From Ceratotherium simum simum (taxonomy: Eukaryota; Chordata; Mammalia; Perissodactyla; Rhinocerotidae): a stretch of 64,000 nucleotides of DNA. A model generated the notes under the pieces. The model searched no databases. It saw only the letters and a list, made by a program, of their open reading frames with translations, and had not been told where the DNA came from. A program made the position numbers and the translations under genes. The first letter of the stretch is position 1. Each line of letters begins with the position of its first letter. Location: the NCBI RefSeq assembly GCF_000283155.1, contig NW_004454265.1, forward strand, positions 3,102,201 to 3,166,200, given 5' to 3'. Positions 21,561 through 33,475 of this stretch are shown in pieces.

Positions 21561-22015
21561 TTAAATCATCCTATAAATATTCATTGTTATGACCACACGG
21601 AGGCTCCAAGCCTACATTCCTAACCCAGACTCCTTGATTGAGTGCCTAATCCTTGCTCCTCGGGCTGCCTCCCTAGGTGTAGCTTGTCACTTGCTCCGAC
21701 CTTCAAGCTTTAGAGCCTTCTGCTCATCCTTCAAGCCTTGCTTGCCTCTGGTTCCAGCCCACTGAGTGCTGATACAGCACGTGCTCCTATGCTGGAGCAC
21801 CCCACTCTACCATGCCCATCATTTCAGGAATCCTACTTCAGAATCAATCTACTTCTACTCCATGGCCCCGACCCTGAGCTCAGCCAGGCCACAATATTGT
21901 CAGGTCTAGGCAACACCAGGCCTCTTTTTCCTGGGTTTGTAACTCTCTGTTGCTTAGACTTTCAAAATTCCCAGCTGTTTTCATCTCACCTCATGCCTGG
22001 AAGGTTCATAGAGGG
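21561..22015. other. Unassigned sequence, possible decayed L2
   Basis: The pyrimidine-rich stretch 21640-21960 (CTCATCCTTCAAGCCTTGCT and similar) could be decayed L2 3' sequence, but the match is too weak to call. A 123-codon frame here (21738-22109) runs on into the next repeat and is not a gene. Confidence 0.35.
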
Positions 22016-22194
22016 CAGTGATTCTCAACATTGGCTGCACACTGGAACCACATGGGCGACTTGTAAAAATAACAATGCCTGGGACACACATCCAAAGATT
22101 CTGATATAATAGGTCTGCAGTGTAGCCTGACCATTAGGATTTTTGAAAGCTACTCATGTGATTCTAATATGTAGCCAAGGTTGAGAACTACTGA
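22016..22194 (+). mobile_element. MER5A-type hAT-Charlie DNA transposon
   Basis: Both ends carry the CAGTGATTCTCAA / TTGAGAACTACTG inverted termini. Between them are CACTGGAACCACATGGG, AAAGATTCTGATATAATAGG and ATTCTAATATGTAGCC. It is non-autonomous and about 180 bp, the usual MER5A length. Confidence 0.85.
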
Positions 22195-22705
22195 GTTAGG
22201 AGGTTGTTCCTAGCCAAGCTGTAACCTGGGATGGGAGTGAGGGCCCTTCACTTGCATTGGGTGTGGAGGCCAAAATCTACAACAAAGGTAAGTCCTAAGA
22301 AGCAACATATTCAACACTTACATTACCAATCCTGAAGCCAAATCCTAGAGAGACTGATTCAAAATGTCAGCCTAGACCAACTTCATCACCAGATCTCAGG
22401 TAGCAGAACTCAGCAAAGAGAGGGATGGTCATGGCAAGTCTGAATCTGGACCTCCAGCTAGGTGTTGTTTATAGTCCATCCCGGGTTTGGGAAGAGGGTA
22501 GGGCCCTCATAGTTAAAGATAATGGACATGATGTTCCCTATAGTGGACAAGAATAGACGTTTGATGGGCCCAAAAGTCAGCTTTTAGCTTCTTCTTATTT
22601 GTGCACATCTACATGTTGGGGCCCACTTTGGACCCAGGAACTCTTGGTCTTCCCCACTTCCAAAGTCTTTGATAAAGAATCAGAAACAAAGGCAGCAAGA
22701 GTAGT
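22195..22705. other. Unassigned non-coding sequence
   Basis: No repeat family or gene recognised. Confidence 0.5.
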
Positions 22706-22744
22706 GATAATGATAATGATAATGATAATGATAATGATAATGAT
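22706..22744. repeat. (GATAAT)n microsatellite
   Basis: Six and a half perfect GATAAT units. Confidence 0.97.
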
Positions 22745-22746
22745 GA

Positions 22747-23639
22747 AGGTTCTTATTTCACATCCAGAGTCTATTTTACTTGAATTGCCTCAAGCAAAGA
22801 AAGGTAGGCAGGGTTGAGGGGCCAGGAGGCCGGAGCTGGCAAGAACAGCACTGCGAAGCTGCAGGCCCGGGTGTGAGGCATCCTGGGCTCCTGGGCAGGG
22901 AGGTGGGTGGAGATGGGGCAGACCCCGGGGCTGCAGGCAGCCTTGGTGGAGGCAGAGGGGCCATTATTAATGAGTTCTTCTGGCTCCTGTATGCCCAGGT
23001 TGTACCTGCACTGAGGGCATCTAGCCAGCTAAGCTGAGTCTGTCTCTAAATGACCACTCAGATACAGTCTTGACCTAATAAAATAACAGAACAGAACTTT
23101 TCACTCTGATCAGATGGTTTCTGGCCCAGATGAGGATGACTGATCACATCCTTCTCCCTCACCCTCCCCTCGCTAGAGTGTGTTGGATTGGCTGGTGGCA
23201 GGATTTGAACGATGTTGCCTATGGTTTGCACCTGTGTTAAACGCAGATGACTATTGTGAGACTTACATAAATTGTTTAACATAAAGAATAAAAGTATTTC
23301 TGCACCTTTTCTCTATGTTGAGAGAATGGTAAGATAGAATAATGGACTTCATTTTAGAGAAAATCAGATAAATTGATCTTTTCATTTACGTATGGCTGCT
23401 GGGAGCTCTCATACTCTGAATTGCACAGATGAGCAAAACTCATAACCAACTAAATGCCTCGTGCCTCAGAGCATTCTCCTCTGTGGAAAAGTGACCTTAT
23501 AAGAAGCCTGACCCCTACTCTCCCTGTCCTGTGAAGATCGCGACCTTTCCTCACATTTAAAGTGATACGTTTACACATCAATTAGTACAAAGGCTCTAAT
23601 GTAGAAAAATAACCCTGTATTTGTGAAAATAGGACATTT
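22747..23639. other. Unassigned sequence with a GC-rich patch at about 22800-22965
   Basis: The patch is G-rich on the plus strand and opens frames on both strands without a recognisable product. The remainder is ordinary. Confidence 0.45.
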
Positions 23640-23870
23640 CTTTAGTGCAGACTCTAGTGCCCGACTGCCTGGGCCACTTTCGACTCGACCACTTACCCTC
23701 TGTGTGCCTGTGAGCACATTCCTTACCCTTCCTTTGCCTCAGTTTCCTTATCTATAAAGTGGGAATTACCTCACAGGGTGGTTGAGAATATTAAATTCCT
23801 TAATTTGTGTAAAGTGTGAGAGGGCCTAGCACATGGTAAATACTCACCAAAAGTTAGCTTTGTTATTATT
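23640..23870 (+). repeat. MIR SINE
   Basis: CCCGACTGCCTGGGCCACTT, CTCAGTTTCCTTATCTATAA, GGGTGGTTGAGAATATTAAA and GGGCCTAGCACATGGTAAAT follow MIR to its 3' end. Confidence 0.82.
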
Positions 23871-24719
23871 GTTACATGATAATTCCCTCATTCTGGATGA
23901 TTTTAGTGGTCTCCTCATTCTATTTCTGTTTAGTCCCCCTCTTTCCAGGTCTTTGCTTATCAACCTATTCTGTGTTTGGTTACTCTCAGAATCTCCCCAT
24001 GAACAGCATACAGCTTCCCTATCCAACAATTCACACTGGGAAGGTCCTATTACAGAAGGAAGTGGAAAACTCTTTCACATGAGATGCTTCTCCCATACAA
24101 CAGGTAGCTGCCACAATGTCCTGTGCACACGTGAACTGTCTAGATCAGGGGGCAGGGAGGGCAGAAAAGCACTTGAAGTTTTGAGAAAGTTATTAATAGG
24201 TTTCAGAATGAAATTAGAGTTTAACAGGTAACAGACTTCCACTTCATCAAATAATTTATCAAGATCTCAATAGACATTTTTCTACCCAAAACCTGTTGGT
24301 CATCCCGACCTGGCCTTGGAAGTATCAAAGGATCGAAGAGTAGAAAGTCACATGTGGCCACTTTAAGTGCGTATGCTCAAAAATAAGTGGAAAACTTTAC
24401 AGATTATGATTGTTAAGGTTTATAGAAGCACACAACAATACCAGGAAGGGTTGTTAAAAACAAAATAACATTGTCTTCACATAGTATGTATTTATTGACC
24501 TGAATTTATATAATTAAAATGGCAAAATGAAACCCTCAATATAATTATGATTTGGGAGTTTTTAAAATAAGAATTTCTGCCAAAAATTAAATAAGCTTGT
24601 AGGCATCATTATATCTTTTGTCTCTATAAAAAAAAGTATATTCACTTATACATGATATTTTTAGAATGAGATGATGAGAAATTCTGGACGTGGGTACTGA
24701 CAATGATGCCTGTAACTAG
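23871..24719. other. Unassigned non-coding sequence
   Basis: A 132-codon plus frame (23833-24231) begins in the MIR tail and has no domain. 24370-24660 is AT-rich and unique-looking. Confidence 0.45.
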
Positions 24720-24910
24720 CTCAACTTTCTCATTAGGGAATGCTGCTTTAAAAAAGTAGGAGCTTGCCAAGAATAATAGCTTATCTAATTGAAGATCATT
24801 ATAAACAAATTAGAATATCTTTGTGAGCTGTGCTAATGAGGCATGTTAAATGTGTGAGGTGATATCTGTCTTTCGCATGCTTAGTAATTGTTGTTTTCTA
24901 TTATGTATGT
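24720..24910. promoter_or_regulatory. Candidate conserved non-coding element
   Basis: Unique AT-rich sequence with several homeodomain-type cores: TAATTG at 24786-24791 and 24885-24890, AAATTAG at 24807-24813 and CTAATGAG at 24833-24840. No repeat signature is seen. Calling it regulatory is inference; conservation was not tested. Confidence 0.3.
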
Positions 24911-26619
24911 GCTATTTCCTTTTTTTTTATATGTATATGATGTCATTTTGGAGGTAGGGAAGTTGCAAAATTTGTTCTGTGCTTTGGGAGAATTAATCTA
25001 ATAAGCAAGTATGAGTTGATTGAATGAGCAAAGGGAGATCTTCATGGAAGACCTTTTGATGAAGGGCAGGTAAAAGGCTATAAAGAGAATGTTTAGTTTT
25101 ATTAATATCTGATTTAAAATATCAGGTATCAGGTGTTGATTCAGTGGAATTATATCATTAATAAAAAGATGAAATGTCAAAGGAAAATATATATTTTTAA
25201 AGAATGCTAGAAAAATATATTAAACCTCAAAATTGGCTTAGCAATTAATAAAACTTTTGAGGATATCTTCTACATAGACAATTTAGAGCACTTTATCATG
25301 TATATATTTGCAAAGTGATGCAGAGTTCTGAAGAAATAATCCAGGAGAAATCTAAAAGAAAAAGTGATATGAAACCATCATGAGCTATTTTCCTGCAAAC
25401 AAAGCTGTAGCACTGACCCGGTGATGCCCTCCTGTTGTCCCCACTGGTTGTCCTCTGCTCAGGAACACGGCCAAGCCTGCCCCACATGGGGCCCTCTCCT
25501 GAAAAGGTCCCCTTCTCCCAGGACCTCCCTCTGGCCCTCACGTGCACTCCCACCAGGATGTGTGTGGCTACATCCTTCCCAAGCCAAGGGAGAACTACAG
25601 CCCAGGAGGGTGTCTCATGCTGTGTGCTAGCTCTCAGAAGGCATTCAGGGCACAAGGGTGGCCTCTGGGCTTCTTTTCTTCTCTGGCTCCTGGAACAAAG
25701 AATAAAGGAATAACTGGATGATTGTCAAAAGTTACACATTTAGTTCAGCCTCATAACAGATGAACTGACTTAAAAAAAAAAAAAGTTAATGGTTTGAGAT
25801 GGTTGTAATGGCTCCTTGTAATAGGTAGTAAAGAGTTTTGTGGATTGAAGCCAAACTTACCTTCAGTGAAAAAGCACGTGAAGGTAATTGCTCAGAGAAC
25901 TTGTACACTAAAGAATAACAGTTCAAGACATTTTAACACGATAAAGGATGGTTAAATGGCATTTGGGAATTAATCTTTAATCCACGTGAGCTAGAAAGTT
26001 GATAGAGAGAGGAATAAAACTATTCTTTTATCTAGCTTTGGAATGAAAAAACAAAAATCCTGGGGGAGCTACATCTTCCCTGGGAAGTGAGGTCCTTCCC
26101 TGAGATTGTGCTCTGATAAAAAAGAGCTTTTTAAAAAATGCACTTTAACATACATCTTCATGTGTACTTCTATGATTCTACTGAATACCTTTATGTTATT
26201 TCTGTAAGTATATGATTCATCATTGTTCTAAACTTTGGCATCTAACATTACACATATATTTAACAATTCAAAGAGGATAATTGTGAGTTTCTCTTCTCTC
26301 CTCTTGATTATGCAAAATGTAATGAAGGCACATTCACTATTTCTACAAGCACGGTACTCGGTCACCTGTCCTATTCTGCACATTCTGCTGCTGCCTTGAA
26401 GTGCCCGTGCTTCTGACAGCCTCTGTCCCAGGCGCTTGGTCTCCAGGGCCCGGGCTGGTTTTGTAGCACTGGGAAGAAAGCTCAGTGATTTAATTGCTGC
26501 CATTTGAAGGTTACAGCCCAGAAAATACTCATCAAAAAAGTTAATAGAATGAATGAAATGAAGGTTGAGAGGAGCACTTCTTAGTCTAACTCTTCCTGGC
26601 CTCTTGCTCAAAATTCTAA
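24911..26619. other. Unassigned sequence with a GC-rich island-like patch at about 25415-25700
   Basis: AT-rich on either side of a patch with open frames on both strands and no recognisable protein. A poly(A) run at about 25771-25783 may be a retroelement tail, but its body cannot be traced. Confidence 0.4.
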
Positions 26620-26775
26620 TCAGTGTTTATTCATTTGACAAACATCATCCTGACATTACAGAAGAGTAAACCTAGGGTGGGGAGCTGAAGAGATGTTCCC
26701 AGGGTCACACCACCAGTGAGAAACAGAGATAGGATTCAAACCTCTGTCTTTCTGACTCCAAAGACCATGCTCATA
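26620..26775 (-). repeat. MIR SINE, antisense
   Basis: ATTACAGAAGAGTAAACCTA, CAGGGTCACACCACCAGTGA, AGGATTCAAACCTCTGTCTT and TCTGACTCCAAAGACCATGC match antisense MIR. Confidence 0.72.
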
Positions 26776-26984
26776 AACATTGCATACATAATAATCAGGC
26801 ATCATTTTTACAAAAAGAATAAAGCTACTAAAATGTGTTCTCCCAGTCTTACAAGGTTGCACTCAGTTGCCCTCTGCCCAAAACCTTTCCTCATATCCAG
26901 AAGTATGACATGGTAGGAAGATGAGAAGAGAGAGAGACAAGAAGCACATATAAAAGATTTTAGTTTTTGATATAAGTAACATCA

Positions 26985-27275
26985 TTCTATATGTTATATT
27001 TTACGAGTATATCTACCTAAAAGTGCATCCTGGACATCTTTCCATGTCTGTCCATATTAATCATTTTCAATTTATTTGTTAACAGTTTCATAGTAATCTA
27101 TTATATGGATGTGCTATAATCATTTAACTGGCCCCTCTCAGATGGTCATTTACGTTGTTTACAAATTTTGCCATTGTAAACAATATCAGAATGAGCATTC
27201 GCATCTACATCTGCGTCTGTACATGTGTAAGACAGTTTTTACAAGATGAATTCCCAGAAATGGACTTGCTAGGTC
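26985..27275 (-). repeat. L1M LINE fragment, antisense, interrupted by an ERE
   Basis: CATCTTTCCATGTCTGTCCA, TATTATATGGATGTGCTATA, GTTGTTTACAAATTTTGCCA and GAATTCCCAGAAATGGACTT are typical of antisense old L1 near the 3' end of ORF2. A short continuation follows the ERE near 27524-27550. Confidence 0.65.
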
Positions 27276-27523
27276 AAAACTATATGGGTTTGGGGCCGGC
27301 CCCGTGGCTTGGTGGTTAAGTGAGCGCGCTCCGCTGCTGGCGACCCGGGTTCGGATCCCGGGCTCGCACCGACGTGCTGCTTCTCCGGCCATGCTGAGGC
27401 CGCGTCCCACATACAGCAACTAGAAGGATGTGCAGCTGTGACACACAACTATCTACTGGGGCTTTGGGGGGAAAAAATAAATAAATAAAATCTTTAAAAA
27501 AAAAAAAAAAACTATATGGGTTT
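27276..27523 (+). mobile_element. ERE SINE with exact target-site duplication
   Basis: The element proper is 27292-27507. It has a tRNA-like head, an A-box-like TGGCTTGGTGG (27305-27315), a B-box-like GGTTCGGATCC (27348-27358), CCCACATACAGCAACTAGAA, CTACTGGGGCTTTGGGG, an AAATAAATAAATAAAATC tail and poly(A). AAAACTATATGGGTTT flanks it on both sides (27276-27291 and 27508-27523) without a mismatch, so it is a fairly young insertion into older L1. Confidence 0.97.
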
Positions 27524-27724
27524 TTTTTTCAGAATTTTTTTCAGAATTTCAGAAAGTTTTAGCTGTAGTGAAAGAGTCTGATCTAGGAACCAGCTGGTGG
27601 GCCTTTTCTGTGGCCTCCCCAGGGTTGACGACCATCTGCGCACTTGTCAGCCCACCCTCTCCACAGGGGCTTGTGGGGGAAAAGCACGCTCTGCCGCAAA
27701 TTGTCTGAGTTCTGCTGAATTCTT

Positions 27725-27830
27725 GGCCACCAAGCTGCTGTGTGACCCTGAGCAATAAATGATGCCTCTGGTGACTTCCATTCCTTCTTCTATAAATAAG
27801 ATCCTTCCAGCTCTGACATTCAGTGTTTCT
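27725..27830 (+). repeat. MIR3-like fragment
   Basis: AAGCTGCTGTGTGACCCTGA, CTTCTTCTATAAATAAGATC and CTTCCAGCTCTGACATTCAG match the 3' portion of a MIR3-type SINE. Confidence 0.45.
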
Positions 27831-28554
27831 TGTCTCTAAAGATAAGAATACATTTTGTTATTTCGACTTAGATTTTGAAAACTAATATACATACCATAAA
27901 GGGTTATCTTGCCTCATTGAAAGTTCCAATGCTAGATGATAAAACCGTATTAAAAACGTTTATAAAAATCCATGGTAAAGAGTTGATTATGGTTCATTAA
28001 ATCCCCTCCTGCTTTTATCCACTTCAGTTACTGTATTCCCTGTAAATGGGATTTATGCCAGGGCCAGGTTAACACCATTTCATACTCTGCTGTGCTATTA
28101 CCCACTGAGTTTGAATCAATTGAATGAAAGAGGGCTTTTCGAGTGTATTGATTTTCATTTATCCAAACTCGTCTGTCTGCTTTGCTACATGCTCACACAT
28201 GAGAACAGGGCACAACTAAACTTCTCCACGATGTTGCTTTTGTCCCTTAAACAGAGATAGAAAGAGAGATACAGAAAGGTTTGGAAGGACTTTCCCCAAA
28301 ATATTAACAGAGGGTTGTATATTAACTGTATTAACTGGAAGATAAACACTGGTATGAGAATTGCAGAATATTCACTGGAAATAGTTTTCTATGGGTGATA
28401 TAAGGGCCTGGATCTCTTTCTCATGTCAGAAAGAACACAGCCTAAAGCAAGATACTACAGCCTTTCTCCCTGGGTGACAGCCACCCTCCACCTCCCAGCC
28501 CCAGGGAACCCTGTCCAGGGATCCCACCCTCCTCCCCCAACAGTGCTACAGTGA
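27831..28554. other. Unassigned, unique-looking sequence
   Basis: No repeat recognised. The block around 28060-28170 looks unique and AT/GC-balanced, as non-coding conserved DNA often does, but this is only an impression. Confidence 0.4.
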
Positions 28555-28665
28555 CCATCCTTGTACATTCATTTTGGCTCACTCATATGATTATCCCTTT
28601 AAGAAAAATTCCTAGAAGTAGAATAGAGGGATCAAACAGTACATGCACATTTACAATTTCGGTAT
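28555..28665 (-). repeat. L1M LINE fragment, antisense
   Basis: TGACCATCCTTGTACATTCA, TAAGAAAAATTCCTAGAAGT and AGAATAGAGGGATCAAACAG match antisense old L1, the same region as the piece at 26985-27275. Confidence 0.55.
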
Positions 28666-29744
28666 TTAGAACCAGAAAAGATACATAAAGTCACCACATT
28701 TTCATCTTAGAAGATTTAAAAAAATAGCCCCAATTGTAACTTTCATGAATAAATAAAACTACCCTTTTAAAATTAATGTTTGAAACTAAAATTTAAAAAA
28801 TAAGCTACATAATTAGAAACAGTTATGTGTAATTCTATATAAAGCAATGTCTTAACAATAGAAAAAATTATGCAGAGGAAAAAAATGATCAGATTGGTTT
28901 TGTTGTAGGAAGTCTTGCCAATTAAGCTAACCAAATTTTTTCATTTCAACACCTGACTACGTAATTAACTTAATTTTCTCGCACAATTGTCTGACATTTC
29001 AATGAGTTATTGTGGAATGTTGAACTAAACCGATCATTTTAAATCTCTTGTATAGGGAACCTGTGAGCTAGTAACAGTCTAATCCATGCTAAGCAGTTGT
29101 CCCCTCTTATTTCTCCTAGGACAATACTGAATAACTTGTTCTTTTAATCGTCAGCTATCTTGTTGTCATGTGTACATTGAAGTTTCCCATCAGCATGACC
29201 TCGGTTTTTCTAAGTGGGGCTGCTTAGTGTGAGGTGTTCGGTTTCTTGGCCTAACAGCACAAGTTGATTTTGCTAGATTTGGTTTATTTGTCAGAATCTA
29301 TGTCACTTTTTAAATTTAATTCTCATTTTTACCATAGTAGACTGGATTTGATTATTCTGTCCTATTGGGATATGTGTCCCTTTGTAAAACAGTTTAATTC
29401 TTAAACCCTATCGTTTCCTTATATCATTGTAAAACTTTTAGAATTAGAAAAGTTCTGGTCCATCTTTTCCCAGAGTTTGGCCCTCAAGATATGTGTGCCC
29501 CCGGGTAATAATAATGTATGTGTTATCCAAAAAAGGAATATAAATGAGCAGATATAAATAAATTTGGGAAATCCTGGGATAAACAGCAGGTCTTTTTAGT
29601 GAAGGATATTCATGAACCCACATGTGCTAAAATCGTATATTATATGCAACCACTCACAGACTGATTTGACTCTGAAATTCATTGTTTTAAGTATTCATTA
29701 AAAGAGTTATTTGTGTTACTAGTTAAGCAAGCACAGATTGAATC
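28666..29744. other. Unassigned AT-rich sequence
   Basis: No repeat family recognised. The block 28900-29080 includes TACGTAATTAACTTAATTTT and looks unique. Confidence 0.45.
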
Positions 29745-29800
29745 TAATCTCCTCATTTTACATATGAGGAAACAGATTCAGGAAGATTAAACAACCTTGA
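29745..29800 (-). repeat. MIR SINE fragment, antisense
   Basis: CTCCTCATTTTACATATGAG and GAAACAGATTCAGGAAGATT match a short antisense MIR core. Confidence 0.4.
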
Positions 29801-30149
29801 TATTCTAAAGAAAAATAAACTTTTTATTTATTTATTTTAAAATAAAATAAAATAGTAACATAAAATTATTTTAAGTTGGCTACATTTATTGCATGTTTAA
29901 TATGCACTGTCCATCAATAGAGAAATCCTGAGCACTTTTATTAAGGAATACAGAATTATTAACAACTTTGGTCTATCGATTCAGAAACGAGACCAGTTTT
30001 AGAAATTTGCAAGCTCTGGGAGCCAATATTATTGGAAAGACATTCAATGTTAAATCAAAATATGAAAGTATAAATATTGCCTACGTAAAACACAAATAAT
30101 AAGGTGAAAGGGGGGAATTTTAAGTCCCACATGTTTTGGAGGTATGATG
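29801..30149. other. Unassigned AT-rich sequence
   Basis: Opens with TTTATTTA and AAAATAAAATAAAATA low-complexity text (about 29822-29856); the rest is not recognised. Confidence 0.45.
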
Positions 30150-30335
30150 GAGCATGGTGAGATGGGAAAAGCAACTGGATTAGAATTCTAGTGCTGCCAT
30201 TTATTAGCTGTGTGACATTAGAAATTTCCTAACCTCTCTGAGCTTCCATGTCCTCATTTTCAAAATAGGAATACCAATAATAGTCTCCTGACAAGGTAGT
30301 TGTGAGAATATAATGAGATAGTTAATATCAAAACC
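30150..30335 (+). repeat. MIR SINE
   Basis: TTAGCTGTGTGACATTAGAA, CCTAACCTCTCTGAGCTTCC, GTCCTCATTTTCAAAATAGG and GTAGTTGTGAGAATATAATG follow the MIR order. Confidence 0.85.
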
Positions 30336-30639
30336 AATGATACTCAGTCAACAAGTATTTATTTACTTCCTTTATTACAGATGGCAATGTGCAGGAGCAG
30401 GCAGACCTTAGTGGAGGGCCACCATGAGCACAGAGGAACAGACACATTGGGGAAAGCAGCATCTTGAAAAAGCCAGGAGTTTTATCAAGGAAATCTCTCT
30501 CCTTCAAACCAATCCTGAAAAAGCTTCTGATGGAGTCCCTGATTAATTCTTTCATTTATTCAAAGAACAAATGATTGCTATATTATCATAAACTGTTCTG
30601 GAACAAATAATGTGAAAAAAACTACCCAGTAAAAAACAT
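30336..30639. other. Unassigned, possible antisense L2
   Basis: ACTCAGTCAACAAGTATTTA resembles the start of an antisense L2 end, but the rest cannot be followed. Confidence 0.3.
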
Positions 30640-32135
30640 GAAGCAAATATAACTGGATAACCCAAAGATATATCACAAAAAATTTAAGCCAATTCCCTTT
30701 ATTAATATAAATGTTAAATTAAGTTAAATACTAGCCAAAACAATTCAACACACAGTCGAATAATAATGCAACATGACTAAGTAGGTTTTGATCTAGTAAT
30801 GCAAGGATAGTTCAATATAATGAAATATTTATATATAATACTACATCAGCTTGCTAAATATGAAAACCCACATGATCATCAATAGATGCAACAAACAATT
30901 TGATGCGATTTAACACCATCCTTCCTAAAAACATCAAAAAATAGTAATAAAAAGATACTTAAAATTATAAACTACTAGTTAATATTATATTTAATCATGA
31001 ACTATCAACATGTTTTATTAAAATTAGAAACAAAGCAAAAATGATTATGATCACCATTATTGCATTTAACAAGATTTCCAAAGTCGTATTACATCAAAGA
31101 CATGAAACAGAAATAGCCATTTTATACAGCGGAACAGAAGAGAAAGGTGGCATGCTAAGTACATAGACAACTCAAAGATGTAAGCAAAAAATCATTTGAC
31201 ATGACAAATAATTCAGAGAAGTAGCTAAATACAAGATGAGCTACAAAAATCAATGATATTTCTATATTTTAGTAATAACTATTTGAAAGTATCATTCAAA
31301 AATATCTTGTTCACATTAGCAACAGAATTATAACGTACCCAATAATAATCTTGGGTTAAAAATGTATACCCTACTTGAAGAAAACTACACGCACACACAC
31401 ACATGATAAAATAAGAGTTTGAGAAATAGAAGAGTCATGAATTATTTATTTTCATAGTTGAGAAGACTAAATTCGAAAAGATGTCATTTCCCTCTCCCTC
31501 AAAGATACATATGTATCTATAGATGTAGAGAGGTTTAGATATGTAGATACAATTTAATCCCAATCAAATTCCTGATAGGATTCTTGTCAGAACTGAACAA
31601 TATTTTCTGAAAATTTAACCAGAGCAAAAACAGTTGTCTACATAAAACTCAGGATGCAAATGTTTGTAGCAACATTATTCATAATTGTCAAAAGCTGTAA
31701 ACAGCCCAAATGTCCATCAGCTGGTGAATGGATAAACAGATTGTGGTACATCCGTATAATGTGAATACTACCCATCAATAAAAAGGGACACAGCACTGAC
31801 GCGTACAACAAAATGGACACATCTCAACAGCATTCTGCTAAGATAAAGAAGCCAGACTCAAAAGGCTGACCTAGTACATGATTCCGTTTATAGGAGATTC
31901 TGGGAAAGGAGACTCTGGGGAAAGATATCAAGCCAGTGTTGCTGTGGCTGGCAGTGGGGGGAGGAAATTGGCTATAAAAAGTTACAAGAGAACTTTGGGG
32001 ATGGTGGTTGTTATAGGACCATGTAAGGGTATCCAGATTTATAGTACTATAGACCTAGAAAGGGGGAATTTTACTGTATGTTAATTATACCTAAACACAC
32101 AACCAAACAAAACACACACACATACTTAAAAAAAA
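30640..32135 (+). repeat. L1M LINE, decayed ORF2 and 3' UTR
   Basis: The L1 ORF2 landmarks are readable at the nucleotide level in order: TAGGTTTTGATCTAGTAATG...GGATAGTTCAATATAATG, CACATGATCATCAATAGATG, AACAGAATTATAACGTACCC, TTAATCCCAATCAAATTCCT, and later CAGCCCAAATGTCCATCAGC and TGTATGTTAATTATACCT, followed by an A-rich end near 32129-32141. Stops and indels break every frame, so no protein remains. It is an old copy. Confidence 0.78.
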
Positions 32136-32199
32136 AAAAAAGATGAACCATTAAGAGTCCCTCCTGGAAAGGACTTGTTTGCCTCTAGTCCTACAAGAT

Positions 32200-33240
32200 A
32201 TTGAAATGTATTTGAAAGCAAAAGAATTAAAGCAGTAGCTCGTTTACAGGAGGATAGACAGATCACCAGGGCAGAAGACGTGAACACAAAGTCAACTCCA
32301 TTCTACACGAAAATTCAATATATGGGGAGAAGGGCCTCATCCAAATAGTGGGGCGGAGAAAGCTCTTCAGTAAGCTGTCGTAGCGCACGAACTGGTGAAC
32401 ACTCTTTCAGTTTAGATCTATTCCTCACATGCAGCAAAATAAGTTTCATATAGATTTTTACATCGTCAGTATCAAATTTTAACAAATAAAATCATTTGCC
32501 ACAACTCTAAAAATTTAGAAATATTATAAACAAATGACAAGAATATATCCAAACGTCTAGAACATATATTCCCATATAAATAAAATTTTAAAAAGAAAAA
32601 CAATGAGTAAGTGGAAGAAGATAGTCCCAGGAAATACAGCAAAATGGTTATACATTTGCTATCTCACAATGCAGCGCAATTAATAAGAAAATATTAAAAC
32701 TCCGCAGTAGATAATTGGGCAAAATACTTAATCACATCAGCCACAGAAAAGCAAATGTAACTACCAAGCCAAACTTACGGAAATGTTTTAATATGATAAA
32801 TATAAAAATGCACACTATTTTGATTATGGCATGCTATTCTATTATGTGCACAATAACACTGATGAGCTCTTTTCTTGGTGCTGATAGTAGAAATTTGTAC
32901 ATCCCATTCAGAAAGACATTTCTGAACTATAAAAGCCTTCTCTCTTCTGGTCATTTTTTACCTTATTAAGATTTCAAATAAAAGAAAACAATATTTACAT
33001 ACGGCTATTCATTGTAGCATTACTTGTAACAATAAGTGAAATCAATTTGAATGTTAACCCTTGTACCAGATAGAATAGTATGCAGTCATTACAATTTTAA
33101 TTATGCAAACTATAAAACAGCATGGGAAACAATTGTTATAATCTTAAATGACACAAACATAATGCAACACTATGTGCATATTATCTACTCAACTACGTTT
33201 TTAAAGAGACATGTAGTAGAGAAAAAAGACAGAAAATACT
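32200..33240 (+). repeat. L1M LINE, a second decayed copy
   Basis: ATTAAAGCAGTAGCTCGTTT with ACAGGAGGATAGACAGATCA corresponds to the L1 ORF2 block (GGCAGTGTGGTACTGGC...GGATAGACA). The 3' part includes CATTGTAGCATTACTTGTAA and GATAGAATAGTATGCAGTCA. The order is L1-like but strongly diverged; it may be HAL1/L1ME-like. Confidence 0.6.
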
Positions 33241-33254
33241 GCTTAAGGATAACA

Positions 33255-33475
33255 GCAAATGCTTACACAGCTCACACTGTGCCAGGCAGTATTCTAAAAT
33301 CTTATATGTATGAGCTCATTGAATCTTCACAACTCTATGACTTCCGTTTTTGTTGATCAGGAATTTGTGCTACAGAACGGTTAAGTAACTTGCAATAGGT
33401 CACACGGCTGTGAAACACAATTGCCAGTATTTGAACACAGGCCATTTCTTAACTATTATCCTATGTTGCCTCAAT
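33255..33475 (-). repeat. MIR SINE, antisense
   Basis: CACTGTGCCAGGCAGTATTC, GAGCTCATTGAATCTTCACA, GGTTAAGTAACTTGCAATAG and GTCACACGGCTGTGAAACAC form a nearly complete antisense MIR. Confidence 0.85.
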
